Shown: positions 14,935 to 23,238 of the stretch, one piece after another
Numbering within the stretch: position 1 is the first letter of the stretch
Layout: the number at the start of each line of letters is the position of its first letter
Assembly: GCA_013204345.1 (NCBI GenBank)
Contig: JABMOB010000002.1
Span: 1-53,980 of the forward strand
Length of the DNA stretch: 53,980 nt
Origin: Parcubacteria group bacterium
Lineage (GTDB): Bacteria > Patescibacteriota > Minisyncoccia > Phycocordibacterales > JABMOB01
Direction of reading: 5' to 3'
Translations under genes and position numbers: made by a program
The notes under the pieces: model-generated
The model's database searches: none
Seen by the model: the letters and a program-made list of their open reading frames with translations, nothing else
What the model was told of the DNA's origin: nothing

Positions 14935-15324
14935 CTACCATATTCTAAACAAAACCTCACCCCCAACGTTTTCTTTTTTAGCTTGCTTATCACCCATAAT
15001 ACCTTTTGGAGTCGTCAAAACGAGCATACCAAACCCTTGCTTCACTTTCTTTATATCCTTAGCTTTGTGATAAACCCTTCTTGAAAATTTAGAAACTCTT
15101 TCTGCTCCCTTTATTCTTGACATACCATCTTCATAAATAAGGCCAATCTCAATAAGATTTGTGATTTTTTTGCCTTTTTTTGTGACATCTTTCAAATAAC
15201 CTTCTTTTTGCAAAAGTTCAGCTATAGCGAGCTTGAGTTTTGAGTACGGCAAAAGCAAAGACTCCTTTTCGGCTTCTCCTGCATTCTTTATTCGTGTTAT
15301 CATATCCGCGATTGGATCGTTCAT
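14935..15324 (-). CDS. rpsH: 30S ribosomal protein uS8
   Basis: 129 residues. 'NDPIADMITRIKNAGEA' is the standard start; 'GFGMLVLTTPKGIMGDKQAKKENVGGEVLFRIW' is the standard C-terminus. It binds 16S rRNA helix 21 and in many bacteria represses the spc operon through a site near rplE. Here that site's normal location is lost, because rplE lies 27 kb away. Confidence 0.97.
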   Translation of the reverse strand: MNDPIADMITRIKNAGEAEKESLLLPYSKLKLAIAELLQKEGYLKDVTKKGKKITNLIEIGLIYEDGMSRIKGAERVSKFSRRVYHKAKDIKKVKQGFGMLVLTTPKGIMGDKQAKKENVGGEVLFRIW

Positions 15325-15354
15325 ATTTTGTCTTGGTAGTATCAGATTACTGAC

Positions 15355-15540
15355 TTACCATGATGATTTTTTAATTCCGGGAATTTTCCCTTCGTTGGCT
15401 AATTCTCTAAAACAGATACGGCAAAGGTCAAAGTCTCTCATAAATGCACGCTTTCGTCCACACTTAAAGCATCTTCGAACAATTCTTGTCGAAAATTTTG
15501 GTGTCTTTTTAGCTCGTGCGATTACTGATTTCTTTGCCAT
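15355..15540 (-). CDS. rpsN: 30S ribosomal protein uS14, zinc-binding type
   Basis: 61 residues, the short form. Two CxxC pairs ('CFKCG', 'CRIC') bind zinc; 'GIKKSSW' ends as in type Z uS14. It is now the first gene of a detached spc-operon half: its usual upstream partner rplE is at 42.4 kb. A strong promoter sits 30-58 nt upstream. Confidence 0.96.
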   Translation of the reverse strand: MAKKSVIARAKKTPKFSTRIVRRCFKCGRKRAFMRDFDLCRICFRELANEGKIPGIKKSSW

Positions 15541-15569
15541 AAAAAAAAGCTTTTAAGAGCTTGGGCTAC

Positions 15570-15598
15570 ATACTAACAAGACCACTATAGAATGTCAA
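15570..15598 (-). promoter_or_regulatory. Promoter of the rpsN-to-map operon half
   Basis: On the minus strand TTGACA (15598-15593), exactly 17 nt, TAGTAT (15575-15570). It provides separate transcription for the detached half. Confidence 0.75.
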
Positions 15599-15609
15599 TC
15601 CAATAGTTA

Positions 15610-15800
15610 ATTTTGGCACTACGCCTTAGGTGCGGGCTATTTTAGCCTTGTGCCAAAATCCCTGCCTGCCTCGCTATACTTGGCGCAAGCAGGTACTACC
15701 AGATCAACCCTTTATACCTTAAATCACATTCCTCTTAATTTAAGCCATATTTTGGAAGAATAAAGGGGCTGTTTAAGTAGACCCTTGACAAATATGGCTA
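15610..15800. repeat. Run of inverted repeats upstream of rpsN
   Basis: TTTTGGCAC..GTGCCAAAA (about 15613-15656), CCTGC..GCAGG around a GCC-rich interior (about 15660-15692), and AGCCATATTT (15743-15752) with AAATATGGCT (15790-15799) enclosing AAGGG..CCCTT. No ORF. It marks the left edge of the 27-kb block that splits the spc operon. Confidence 0.65.
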
Positions 15801-16012
15801 TATAACAAAGACTGTACATATGGATAGAAATTGTCAAAAACCAAATAAAAGATATATGACCCAGAAATCTAATGGGTTCATTTCTGCGCTTACTACAAGC
15901 GTAGCACTTATATTTGGCCGAGATAATTTTAAGATGTCACTATTCTCCTAATACACACCTAAAATCAACTTAGAAAAATCCCGGCTAAATGGAAGTCGGG
16001 ATTTTTATTTAG
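15800..16012 (+). ncRNA. Candidate structured RNA ending at a strong terminator
   Basis: No ORF on the plus strand, yet a strong terminator ends the segment (AAAAATCCCG..CGGGATTTTT, 15979-16012). Internal pairings include CCAAATA (about 15854) with TATTTGG (about 15913), ATGACCC..GGGTTCAT, AGAAAT..ATTTCT and GCGCTT-actac-AAGCGT; some are mutually exclusive. No convincing -35/-10 pair was found, so the 5' end is a guess. It could instead be a long leader whose terminator attenuates the GNAT gene 50 nt downstream. Confidence 0.4.
15979..16012 (+). terminator. Strong terminator upstream of the GNAT gene
   Basis: AAAAATCCCG-gctaaatggaagt-CGGGATTTTTATTT; symmetrical enough to work on either strand. 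Confidence 0.8.
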
Positions 16013-16063
16013 CAAAAATGTTCACAAATTGTTCTTTTACAACTCACACAAAGGAATCTAGGT

Positions 16064-16669
16064 ATGAAAAAGAAACGTCGCTCAAAAAAGAAAGACTGTG
16101 TTATTTTTCGCAAAGGCAAGAGGGTGTTCCTCGGCCCGATTGAGCTTGAACATGTTCCCCTGCTCACAAAATGGATCAATGATCCTGAAGTGAATGAATT
16201 TCTCACCATCATCAAACCAAACTCTTCTCTCAGCGAAGAGAAGTGGGTGCGATCTTTAGGTGACAGAGAAAATGACGTCACATTTGGCATCTTTCTTTTC
16301 TCCACTGGAGAAATGATTGGTGTGATCGGTCTTCATCAGATCAACAATGTGAACGGAACTGCAACTACTGGCACGATTATCGGCGAGAAAAACCAGCAAA
16401 ACAAGGGCTACGGAACGGAAGCCAAAATGCTTCTCCTTGAGTACGCCTTCAACACACTCAACCTGCGCAAAATTTGTTCTCAAGTCTACGACTTCAACGG
16501 CAGAAGCAGGAAGTGTTTGGAGAAGTGCGGTTATAAACTTGATGGAGGTGACCCGCTTAAGGCTCATGTTTACCGTAACGGTAACTTCGTAGATTTATAC
16601 AATCTCGCGGTTTTTAAGGATGATTTCCTCAAGCTTTGGGCAAAATACAAGAAAAAGTATCTTGCCTAA
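16064..16669 (+). CDS. GNAT-family N-acetyltransferase
   Basis: 201 residues. 'GPIELEHVPLLTKWINDPEVNEFL' is the N-terminal element of RimJ/RimL-type acetyltransferases. 'IGVIGLHQINNVNGTATTGTIIGEKNQQNKGYGTEAKMLLLEYAFNTLNLRKI' holds the acetyl-CoA loop (QNKGYGTEA) and 'SRKCLEKCGYKLDG' the C-terminal motif. The acceptor could be a protein N-terminus, a sugar or an antibiotic. SD AAAGGA precedes ATG by 8 nt; own terminator; GC-richer than neighbours. Confidence 0.88.
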   Translation: MKKKRRSKKKDCVIFRKGKRVFLGPIELEHVPLLTKWINDPEVNEFLTIIKPNSSLSEEKWVRSLGDRENDVTFGIFLFSTGEMIGVIGLHQINNVNGTATTGTIIGEKNQQNKGYGTEAKMLLLEYAFNTLNLRKICSQVYDFNGRSRKCLEKCGYKLDGGDPLKAHVYRNGNFVDLYNLAVFKDDFLKLWAKYKKKYLA

Positions 16670-16680
16670 AACAACACAAA

Positions 16681-16710
16681 AAACACCAGCCCCGACCTGG
16701 TGTTTTTTAT
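16681..16710. terminator. Bidirectional terminator between convergent GNAT and M28 genes
   Basis: AAACACCAG-ccccgac-CTGGTGTTTTTT immediately before the 3' end of the M28 gene. Confidence 0.85.
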
Positions 16711-17648
16711 AATATAGTTAAAATTAATTTCTCAGCTTGTTCTAGATATTTTTCTTCAATAAGGCTTGGGGCATCTAAATCTGAGTGATAAACGGTCATC
16801 AAATGTTCAATATTTGCACCGATAGTAGAAATCTTGGAAGAATGTAAATCTATATTATCTATTGGAAAAGCGAGCTTGATTATTTTGGGATCAGTAATAA
16901 CTTCTGACGGACCATTCCCAACACAATCTACTGCGATAATTTGCTTAGCTACTTTGAATAAATTGGGGTACTTTTTTTGGAATACTCGAAAACCATGACC
17001 CCAGTATACGGGCATATCGTAGGAGAGTTCTTCATTACCATCAAAAACAAAAAGTGTGTTCTCCAGCAAAGAAGGTTTTTCTATCAAAAGTGAAAGAGAG
17101 GTAGCGACGCCAGAAGCATTATCAATGGCCCCAGGTCCGATAGAATCATAGTGAGCAAATACAATTGTTTTTGGTGATAATGAGTTGCCGACTAGAATAT
17201 GAAACGAATCCCCCACCCACCGCTCTACTTCTACCTCACCTCTGATTTTTTTTGCCAAAACAACTTTCTCTAAATTTTCCCTTGAAATAGCAACGGACGG
17301 TACAAAATAGAAATTACTCTGAGAAATTGCCTCACAGTTTGGATTGAAATTAATATTTGGTACATCAATAAGATATTGAGATGAGATTAGAGAACTTACA
17401 ATTGAATCTTTTTTATCGATTATTCCTGAAACTGTCGAACACCCCTTGCAGGGCACATCTTCTCCGTCAACATTTAGAAACGCCTTTTCTATAACCGGTA
17501 TAGTAATTTCAAATGGCTCAACCTTGTGTTCAATTTTGTTATCTTTTAATACGCGAATTATCAGCTCTGCACCTTTTTGCATAGCACTACCTTGGCGTGC
17601 TCCCAACTGCACCAGATCATTAATAAATTGTATCGATTTAAATTTCAT
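16707..17648 (-). CDS. M28-family metallopeptidase (aminopeptidase-like)
   Basis: 313 residues from ATG 17648 ('MKFKSIQFINDLV'); the longer ORF would cross the upstream terminator. 'FAHYDSIGPGAIDNASGVATSLSLLIE' holds the His/Asp zinc ligands and the 'DNASG' motif of M28. 'FDGNEELSY' gives the catalytic and metal Glu pair, 'AVDCVGNG' the next Asp, and 'TVYHSDLDAP' the last His. A PA-like insert with 'CKGCSTVSG' precedes it. No signal peptide, so cytoplasmic peptide trimming is likely. Confidence 0.85.
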   Translation of the reverse strand: MKFKSIQFINDLVQLGARQGSAMQKGAELIIRVLKDNKIEHKVEPFEITIPVIEKAFLNVDGEDVPCKGCSTVSGIIDKKDSIVSSLISSQYLIDVPNINFNPNCEAISQSNFYFVPSVAISRENLEKVVLAKKIRGEVEVERWVGDSFHILVGNSLSPKTIVFAHYDSIGPGAIDNASGVATSLSLLIEKPSLLENTLFVFDGNEELSYDMPVYWGHGFRVFQKKYPNLFKVAKQIIAVDCVGNGPSEVITDPKIIKLAFPIDNIDLHSSKISTIGANIEHLMTVYHSDLDAPSLIEEKYLEQAEKLILTIL

Positions 17649-17671
17649 ATTTTGTAACTTAATTATAATAA

Positions 17672-17702
17672 AAATAGGGCCTGATAAACAGACCCTATTT
17701 TG
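17672..17702 (-). terminator. Terminator of the unknown operon
   Basis: On the minus strand AATAGGGTC-tgtttatca-GGCCCTATTTTTATT, placed directly after the 17705-18679 gene and before the M28 start. Confidence 0.8.
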
Positions 17703-17704
17703 AA

Positions 17705-18679
17705 TCATCGAAATTGAATGACTTTCTCGGCAATCGTTCGAAACGTATTGCACAAAGAAGAATGTTCAATCTGATGATTCATAGAAAGGAGACGAGTCAA
17801 AGCTTCTGGATCGTCGATAAACACCTTGTTGCAGTAAAGCATATCCGGAGTAAGGGGCGGGACTTCTATCACAATAGGATACGCACCCATCATAGATTGT
17901 ATTATCTTCATTGTTCGCTCAAAAAGCTTTTTAGCTTCAGGAACACCGCTATCAGGATTTTCATAGGTCTCCAAGAGAACCATATCCCCAAGAAGAAACA
18001 TTGCCAAATACAATGGGTAATACCACGATGCCGGAGGTCTGTATGTGTCATCAGCATTATCCACACCATCCATAAGAGAGTCTCTAACGTCATAACCATC
18101 AACGTTTTTATAGACAAACGACGGTCTTTTGGTAGATTTGGCTAAACATTCAGCATGAAACAGAGACAGGTCAGGACAAAGATAGTCGGGTCCAAAAACA
18201 GATGCCCGCAAACCATTGTGGTAACTAATTAGATCTTTCCCATATTTTGTTTGAATACAAGAAAGAACTCTACCGGACAATTTGTCACTACTTTCAGCCG
18301 CCACATTATCAACATTGACAACGAAGTTACCTTTTTTAGACCAATATGTCCACGGCACCTTTATACGAGCTCGCTTGTCGTGATTCTCAAATACAAACTT
18401 ATCACGAACAAACTGAAGTGTTATAGGTTTCAAACCCAAAAGATTAGAACCGATATACACAGCGATATCTTCGGTGCAAATAGAAGCAATTTGTCTAGCG
18501 AGAATACTGCACACCACACCATTCTTACAAAATGGAGTGTGTTTTTCCACAATTCGAGAAAAGTCCTGCAAACCATAGGCTTTATGGGCCCATTCATCAA
18601 GGCGCTCACGAATTTTTTCTTTAATAGAACGTCTTTCCACCAAAACACTTTCAAGCGCATCTACAGTCCTGATATACAT
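17705..18679 (-). CDS. Unknown protein, 324 residues
   Basis: I do not recognise a family. The sequence is soluble, with charged N-terminal helices ('RSIKEKIRERLDEWAHKAYG'), a Cys-containing stretch ('KHTPFCKNGVVCSILARQIASIC'), a central 'ESSDKLSGRVLSCIQTKYGKDLISYHNG', and a late proline-rich 'EVPPLTPDMLYCN'. GC content is above the AT-rich neighbours. It starts 2 nt after the stop of the 93-residue gene, so they form an operon ending in a clear terminator. Confidence 0.75.
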   Translation of the reverse strand: MYIRTVDALESVLVERRSIKEKIRERLDEWAHKAYGLQDFSRIVEKHTPFCKNGVVCSILARQIASICTEDIAVYIGSNLLGLKPITLQFVRDKFVFENHDKRARIKVPWTYWSKKGNFVVNVDNVAAESSDKLSGRVLSCIQTKYGKDLISYHNGLRASVFGPDYLCPDLSLFHAECLAKSTKRPSFVYKNVDGYDVRDSLMDGVDNADDTYRPPASWYYPLYLAMFLLGDMVLLETYENPDSGVPEAKKLFERTMKIIQSMMGAYPIVIEVPPLTPDMLYCNKVFIDDPEALTRLLSMNHQIEHSSLCNTFRTIAEKVIQFR

Positions 18680-18681
18680 GA

Positions 18682-18963
18682 TCAGTTTCCTTTTGTAAGT
18701 TGTTCCAATAAGAGTTTTCGAAATTGAACACGTTCACTATCTGTGAGTTCCATTTTCTTTTTCAACACAGTTGAGACATAAAGCACGTTCTCCTTTTCAA
18801 AGACATCCACAATATGCAAACCCGTCTCGCCATTTCTATCGACGATTTTACAAATCGCCCGCGTCTCGCTGACGAGATTTTCCAATCGACTTTTTCCCTC
18901 TTTTGTGTGTGCTACCTGTATGTAGATTTCACGAAAACAATACTGAATCAAAAAACGATCCAT
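18682..18963 (-). CDS. Unknown small protein, 93 residues
   Basis: Clear SD (AAAGGAG, 5 nt before ATG). Strand-rich start 'DRFLIQYCFREIYIQVAHT' and a charged helical end 'LTDSERVQFRKLLLEQLTKGN'. No recognised domain. It is the second possible gene in an operon with the 324-residue protein and a candidate 35-residue membrane peptide upstream. Confidence 0.7.
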   Translation of the reverse strand: MDRFLIQYCFREIYIQVAHTKEGKSRLENLVSETRAICKIVDRNGETGLHIVDVFEKENVLYVSTVLKKKMELTDSERVQFRKLLLEQLTKGN

Positions 18964-18982
18964 TTATTCTCCTTTCAAAGAA

Positions 18983-19090
18983 CTACCAGCTTTCCCCTAT
19001 TGAAAAGCTGGTATGTAGTTTGGGAAGAATTATTTCCAATACACAAATCAGCCCTCCAAGTAGGAAGATGTATAGTGCGCCCAATGCCAA
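18983..19090 (-). CDS. Candidate 35-residue membrane peptide
   Basis: Below the ORF-track size limit. From TTG 19090: one strongly hydrophobic segment 'ALGALYIFLLGGLICVLEIILP', then 'SIGESW' and TAG. The last codons form a hairpin (CCAGCTTTT..GAAAGCTGG), directly before the SD of the 93-residue gene. No SD of its own and a TTG start, so coding is uncertain. Confidence 0.3.
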   Translation of the reverse strand: MALGALYIFLLGGLICVLEIILPKLHTSFSIGESW

Positions 19091-19157
19091 TATGAGATTT
19101 TTATGATTTGTATTTTAGATTGATTTTTTTTCATTTATTTTAATTAGTTAATAAAAC

Positions 19158-19190
19158 AAAACACCCCTCTTAGTTCGAAGGGTGTTTTTG
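19158..19190. terminator. Terminator, probably bidirectional
   Basis: AAAACACCC-ctcttagttcgaa-GGGTGTTTTT. It separates the unknown operon from the pseudogene and methyltransferase region. Confidence 0.8.
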
Positions 19191-19339
19191 ATTAAAGATA
19201 TGTGTCCTGTTTAGATAGATTTAGCAGACGCACCAATAACCCCCTTCGTATGAGAAGTGGTTATAATGCCAGTTATTCAATGTTATGGCTGTCTTTTTCA
19301 TTACTTATTTATACTACTACATACCCAAATCCTGTCAAC

Positions 19340-19447
19340 CTACTTCACCGCATTCAATTCCACGTAGAAAGTGGAGCCTTTGCCAGCAACGGTGGATTCT
19401 ACCCAGATTTTACTGTTTCAACATACTCTCCAATTGCGATTGCCTGA
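19340..19447 (-). pseudogene. Remnant of a histidine kinase C-terminus
   Basis: The minus strand encodes 'KIWVESTVAGKGSTFYVEL' then stop, nearly the same as 'KIWVESEGQGKGSTFFVEF' at the end of the intact kinase at 20266. Upstream the frame breaks: 'IGEYVET' continues in another frame, where 'GIVEANGG' should be. It lies just downstream of the methyltransferase stop, so it is a decayed copy of, or a fragment related to, the kinase gene. Confidence 0.75.
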
Positions 19448-20134
19448 CTAAAGTTTCTTCATGTAAGCAAGCCAATAATTTCTTTTATATGACTGCCTAT
19501 TAAACTGAGCATAGTTTGTCTTTTTGATAAGTTTCTGTATTTCAAAATACTTAGAATACACAACGACAAAATCGTCACGAGAAAAGACTCTTTCGGTAAG
19601 ATTCATATCTTTATTAATATAAGTATCATATTCTGAACCTGGGCTCTGCCGAAGTAGATTTTTTGCATTCTTATCTCCATCCTTACACAAAGCACGTACA
19701 AAAAAATGTCCATTTACCTTTAATACTCGATGAACTTCTTTCAGATAAATTTCTCGCTCTCTCTCATTAAGAGAATTGGATGACATAACATCTACAATCA
19801 AATCAAAATATCCATCATCAAAATGGTACGGAGCTCCTATATCTCCCATCTTATAATCAACCTTAATGTTCGTTTCTTCCGCTCGAGAAATAGCTAATTT
19901 AATAGCGACTAATGAGATTTCAAGACCAATAACGTTATTACCCATCTGCGCTAAATAATTTGCATTTTTACCATTCCCTGACCCTAGATCAAGAATATTC
20001 AAATTCTCTACAAGCACTTCCTCGTCTTTTCTGAGGAACTTAATATATTTTCTAAGATCACCCCTCGGCTCTTCTCCTATTTTCAAAAGTTGAGGATTCT
20101 TATATTCTCGTTCCCACGCATCTCTTTGGGGCAT
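19448..20134 (-). CDS. Class I SAM-dependent methyltransferase
   Basis: 228 residues. Motif I 'NILDLGSGNGKNANYLA', 'NVIGLEIS' for the acidic ribose contact, 'KVDYKMGDIGAPYHFDDGYFDLIVDVMSSNSL' as motifs II-III, and 'EVHRVLKVNGHFFVRAL' as the post-motif. The substrate is unknown. It lies between an intact histidine kinase and a fragment of a second one. The 130-nt gap upstream holds no ORF, only a GTAAG..CTTAC hairpin. Confidence 0.87.
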   Translation of the reverse strand: MPQRDAWEREYKNPQLLKIGEEPRGDLRKYIKFLRKDEEVLVENLNILDLGSGNGKNANYLAQMGNNVIGLEISLVAIKLAISRAEETNIKVDYKMGDIGAPYHFDDGYFDLIVDVMSSNSLNEREREIYLKEVHRVLKVNGHFFVRALCKDGDKNAKNLLRQSPGSEYDTYINKDMNLTERVFSRDDFVVVYSKYFEIQKLIKKTNYAQFNRQSYKRNYWLAYMKKL

Positions 20135-20265
20135 AATTTTAATGATTACTATGGTTTGAAAAGTAAGCCTCTCAACTTACCCGAGTTTACCCTGTTGCGA
20201 GCCCTTCCTTATAGTCAGCTGTGCCGTCTATTAGGACTTGCCTGCGACAGTGATTTGACCATTAC

Positions 20266-21885
20266 TTACTTTTTTGCAGGGAATTCCACAAAGAAAGTAG
20301 AGCCTTTGCCTTGACCTTCGGATTCCACCCAGATTTTACCTCCATTTGCTTCTACAATACCTTTAGCGAAGTATAGGCCATAACCGGTCGAGCTGACGTT
20401 AACTTTGACAGAATCTTTGCCACGACCACCTTCTGTGAATAGATGTGTTTTGTCCTCCGGAGTAATCCCTACACCTGTATCTTTAAACGAGAAAATAACC
20501 CTTCCATCAGTTCGCAACAAAGCAACCTTCAATCCACCGGTCGGTGTGTATCTTATAGAATTGTCTATCAAATTTCTAACGACATGTTTTGCAATCTGAT
20601 CCTGATCACCCACAACAGTAAAATCAGCACCTTCAGGAATATTCGTTTCAACAGAAAGTCCTTTTTCTTCGGCATCCGCTTTCAAATCAGAAACTATTTC
20701 CAAAACTGAAGTTTTCATATCAAACGGCTTCATGTCCATTTTCATTTTACCGTTCTTCAAGTCAGACGAGCTCAAAATATTCATAACCATATCTACCGCC
20801 TTTTTGGTATCTTTGTCGGCAACTTTCACAATATCTTTAACTTCTACCGGCACATCACCATAATCCCCTTCCAAAATTCCGCCAAAAACAGCTCTTCCTT
20901 TACCCAAAGCACCTTTAACCTCGTGACTAATGAAGTGTACGAGGCTCTTCAACTGCTCTGCCAACATTTCAATCTTTTCTCGTTGTTCTATCTCCTTTTT
21001 GACACTGTGAATCAAGTTGAGTCCAATGAATCCAGTCAAAATCAATGTGATGGCAACAAGAATTTGGTTTGTGCTATTTTGTATAAAGAAAAATTCTGAA
21101 CCGATAACAATAACCAAAGAAACAACAAGCGCTTGTGCACCAATCAATTTAACACTGAACGCCCTGAACTTAACGATCATATAAACAAGAAACGCCATGA
21201 ATACAGGCATACCGAACAAACCATACTGTAGAATTTTCCAATTGTCAGGATTATCAGGGTTGACCAATGATGCAATACTACCTATCAAATTGCTCCCGGA
21301 AAAGGAAAAAGAGAAAAAGAGAACACCTATGGCAAAAAGCATAACCTGACTTCTTTTTGGCTTGACCGATTTCACCATCTTCCTTATCAGGTATGTAAAG
21401 AGAAACAGAAAATTAAATACTTCTATGAAATAGAAATAATTTATAAGTGGTCCTTGTTGAGATTCGCAATTGGCAACATTGAAGCCGTATAAATTAAGTT
21501 GTGTGGGAATTAAAACAGCAAACGATAATAATATAAAACCAAAAAGCAACTTGGCCCAAAAAGGAGGAGTTTTTTTGTCAAGAAAGCTGTATGCAAAATA
21601 TAAGACTGCCATAGAAATAGAAATCTCAACAAGATTTACTATAGACCAGAAAAACATCACCATTCTACTGTCCGGGCTTACCCAAATAATTATGTCACTA
21701 GCCACCCATATTGAAAAAAGAATTCCGATTACCAACAAAAGTCTTGAGGCAAAAAGTTTCCTGTTGTTCGTAAAAACAAAAATACCTAATATCAAACAGA
21801 TAACGGCCGTTGGTATATGAGAATAATAAAGTAAATGGGGAATATCGAAGTAACAAATTTGTATATTTGAAATAAGGTTATACAT
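20266..21885 (-). CDS. Membrane sensor histidine kinase
   Basis: 539 residues. The first about 295 contain seven to nine hydrophobic segments, like the 7TM N-terminal sensor regions of some kinases. The H-box is 'HFISHEVKGALGK' (phospho-acceptor His followed by Glu). The ATPase domain shows N-box 'NLIDNSIRYTPTGG', 'FKDTGVGITPED', 'GYGLYFAKGIVEANGGKIWVES' and 'GKGSTFFVEFP'. No response regulator lies next to it in the window, so its partner is unknown. agmatinase lies 6 nt upstream, a possible co-transcription. Confidence 0.92.
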   Translation of the reverse strand: MYNLISNIQICYFDIPHLLYYSHIPTAVICLILGIFVFTNNRKLFASRLLLVIGILFSIWVASDIIIWVSPDSRMVMFFWSIVNLVEISISMAVLYFAYSFLDKKTPPFWAKLLFGFILLSFAVLIPTQLNLYGFNVANCESQQGPLINYFYFIEVFNFLFLFTYLIRKMVKSVKPKRSQVMLFAIGVLFFSFSFSGSNLIGSIASLVNPDNPDNWKILQYGLFGMPVFMAFLVYMIVKFRAFSVKLIGAQALVVSLVIVIGSEFFFIQNSTNQILVAITLILTGFIGLNLIHSVKKEIEQREKIEMLAEQLKSLVHFISHEVKGALGKGRAVFGGILEGDYGDVPVEVKDIVKVADKDTKKAVDMVMNILSSSDLKNGKMKMDMKPFDMKTSVLEIVSDLKADAEEKGLSVETNIPEGADFTVVGDQDQIAKHVVRNLIDNSIRYTPTGGLKVALLRTDGRVIFSFKDTGVGITPEDKTHLFTEGGRGKDSVKVNVSSTGYGLYFAKGIVEANGGKIWVESEGQGKGSTFFVEFPAKK

Positions 21886-21891
21886 AATATT

Positions 21892-22785
21892 TTATTCGTA
21901 AAAAGATAATTTACCCTTATCTTTCAACAACTTATAAGAAATAATATCGTAAGATAATTGAGCTGCGGCATATTGTGTCAATACATCATCCTTTATCGGA
22001 GATACTTCTACAATATCAGCTCCGACCAAATCCCTACTTTTAATCAAAGATCTGATCAGTTTCCTGGTGTAATGCCATTCCAGACCACCCGGAACTGGCG
22101 TACCAGTAGCCGGCATATGTGCTGGGTCTAAACCATCGACATCTATAGTTAAATAAACCTTTTTTGTTTTTATCGAATCTATTATAGATTTTATACTATG
22201 TTTTTTGCCTCTTCCCCATTCAAAAACTTTTAAGTTATTTTTCTTTATAAACTTGCTATCAAAAATAGAATACGTCCTAATCCCAACCTGAACAGATTTA
22301 AAACCCAATTCACAACCCCTTCTCATTGTAGAAGCATGGCTAAACTTGTCAGATGTTTTCTTGTAATCATATGTGCTATCTCTTAAATCAGGATGAGCAT
22401 CAATCTGTAAAATGGTCACGTCAGAGGGTTTGTGCAATTTAGAAATTCCAAAAAACGAGCCTATAGACACCGAATGATCTCCGCCCAACAACACAATAAA
22501 CTTATCGCTATGATTAGTATAAAAATCTTGTATTTTCTGAACCATTTTATCTGGAGATAATTTATTTAACCCCTTCAAATCATGGTGAAAAATTTTTAAA
22601 CTTCTAAAAGACTCCTCTTGCAAAAATCTGTCAAAAAACTCCAGATTACCATGTAAACATTCAACAATTGCATGCGGTCCGTTTTCCGCACCAGACCTAT
22701 AGGTAAACGAATGACCGTATGGAGCACTTAAAACTACTACTTCAGCTTCTTTTATATTTTTACAATTTATTATGGATTCAATCAT
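21892..22785 (-). CDS. speB: Agmatinase / arginase-family ureohydrolase
   Basis: 297 residues. Mn-binding motifs: 'LLGGDHSVSIG', 'TILQIDAHPDLRDS' (two or three Asp/His ligands) and 'YLTIDVDGLDPAHMPATGTPVPGGL'. 'GPHAI' near residue 37 and 'DIVEVSPIKD' at the end match agmatinase, which makes putrescine and urea from agmatine. AdoMet decarboxylase at 28.1 kb makes a polyamine route plausible. Arginase or formiminoglutamase activity cannot be excluded. Confidence 0.88.
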   Translation of the reverse strand: MIESIINCKNIKEAEVVVLSAPYGHSFTYRSGAENGPHAIVECLHGNLEFFDRFLQEESFRSLKIFHHDLKGLNKLSPDKMVQKIQDFYTNHSDKFIVLLGGDHSVSIGSFFGISKLHKPSDVTILQIDAHPDLRDSTYDYKKTSDKFSHASTMRRGCELGFKSVQVGIRTYSIFDSKFIKKNNLKVFEWGRGKKHSIKSIIDSIKTKKVYLTIDVDGLDPAHMPATGTPVPGGLEWHYTRKLIRSLIKSRDLVGADIVEVSPIKDDVLTQYAAAQLSYDIISYKLLKDKGKLSFYE

Positions 22786-22796
22786 TATATAATATC

Positions 22797-23159
22797 CTAA
22801 TTAACCGGCGTTGCTGTGGAACACTCTTCTCCGTCTGATATATTATCTGGCGTACAATAAGTAACGGTACAATCTATTTCTCCACTTTTACAAACAAGAG
22901 CGTCACAACTAGAATCTGCTGGATCACAAAGACTCACATTAAATGCCTTCTTCGTTACAACTTTATAATAATCTATATTAGTGGAACAATCTGAGTCTTC
23001 ACATGGTATATAAAAACAAGACTCTGTTTCTGGATCACAACTTGCATCTGCTGTTATTAGATAATCTTCCTCGATAACATACCTATAAAACGTGTAGCCA
23101 ATAGCGACAAGGGCAACTAAAAGTATAACCGCTAGTAATATTTTTGACTTTTTGTCCAT
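22797..23159 (-). CDS. Cys-rich membrane-anchored protein with 'MDKKSKILL' anchor
   Basis: 120 residues. A positive N-terminus 'MDKKSK' and one membrane segment 'ILLAVILLVALVAIGYTFY' would leave the rest outside. The outer part is acidic with about a dozen cysteines ('SCDPETESCFYIPCEDSDC', 'SLCDPADSSCDALVC', 'DCTVTYCTPDN'), arranged in loose repeats; disulfides or metal binding are possible. Family unknown. It shares its anchor with the protein at 26532. TATAAT lies 6 nt before ATG, suggesting a leaderless mRNA. Confidence 0.75.
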   Translation of the reverse strand: MDKKSKILLAVILLVALVAIGYTFYRYVIEEDYLITADASCDPETESCFYIPCEDSDCSTNIDYYKVVTKKAFNVSLCDPADSSCDALVCKSGEIDCTVTYCTPDNISDGEECSTATPVN

Positions 23160-23238
23160 TTGATTATTATAACAATAATTACAATGTATTCACAGAAAAT
23201 ATGAAAAGAAATAAATTAACTTTTTTCTCCATACTCTT

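Noticed and set aside
16707-17753. 348-residue version of the M28 peptidase
   Set aside because: The first 35 residues cross the upstream gene's terminator and look random; ATG 17648 begins the real domain.
20135-20265. Pseudogene or riboswitch upstream of the methyltransferase
   Set aside because: All frames are short, and apart from one GTAAG..CTTAC hairpin no known aptamer pattern could be seen.
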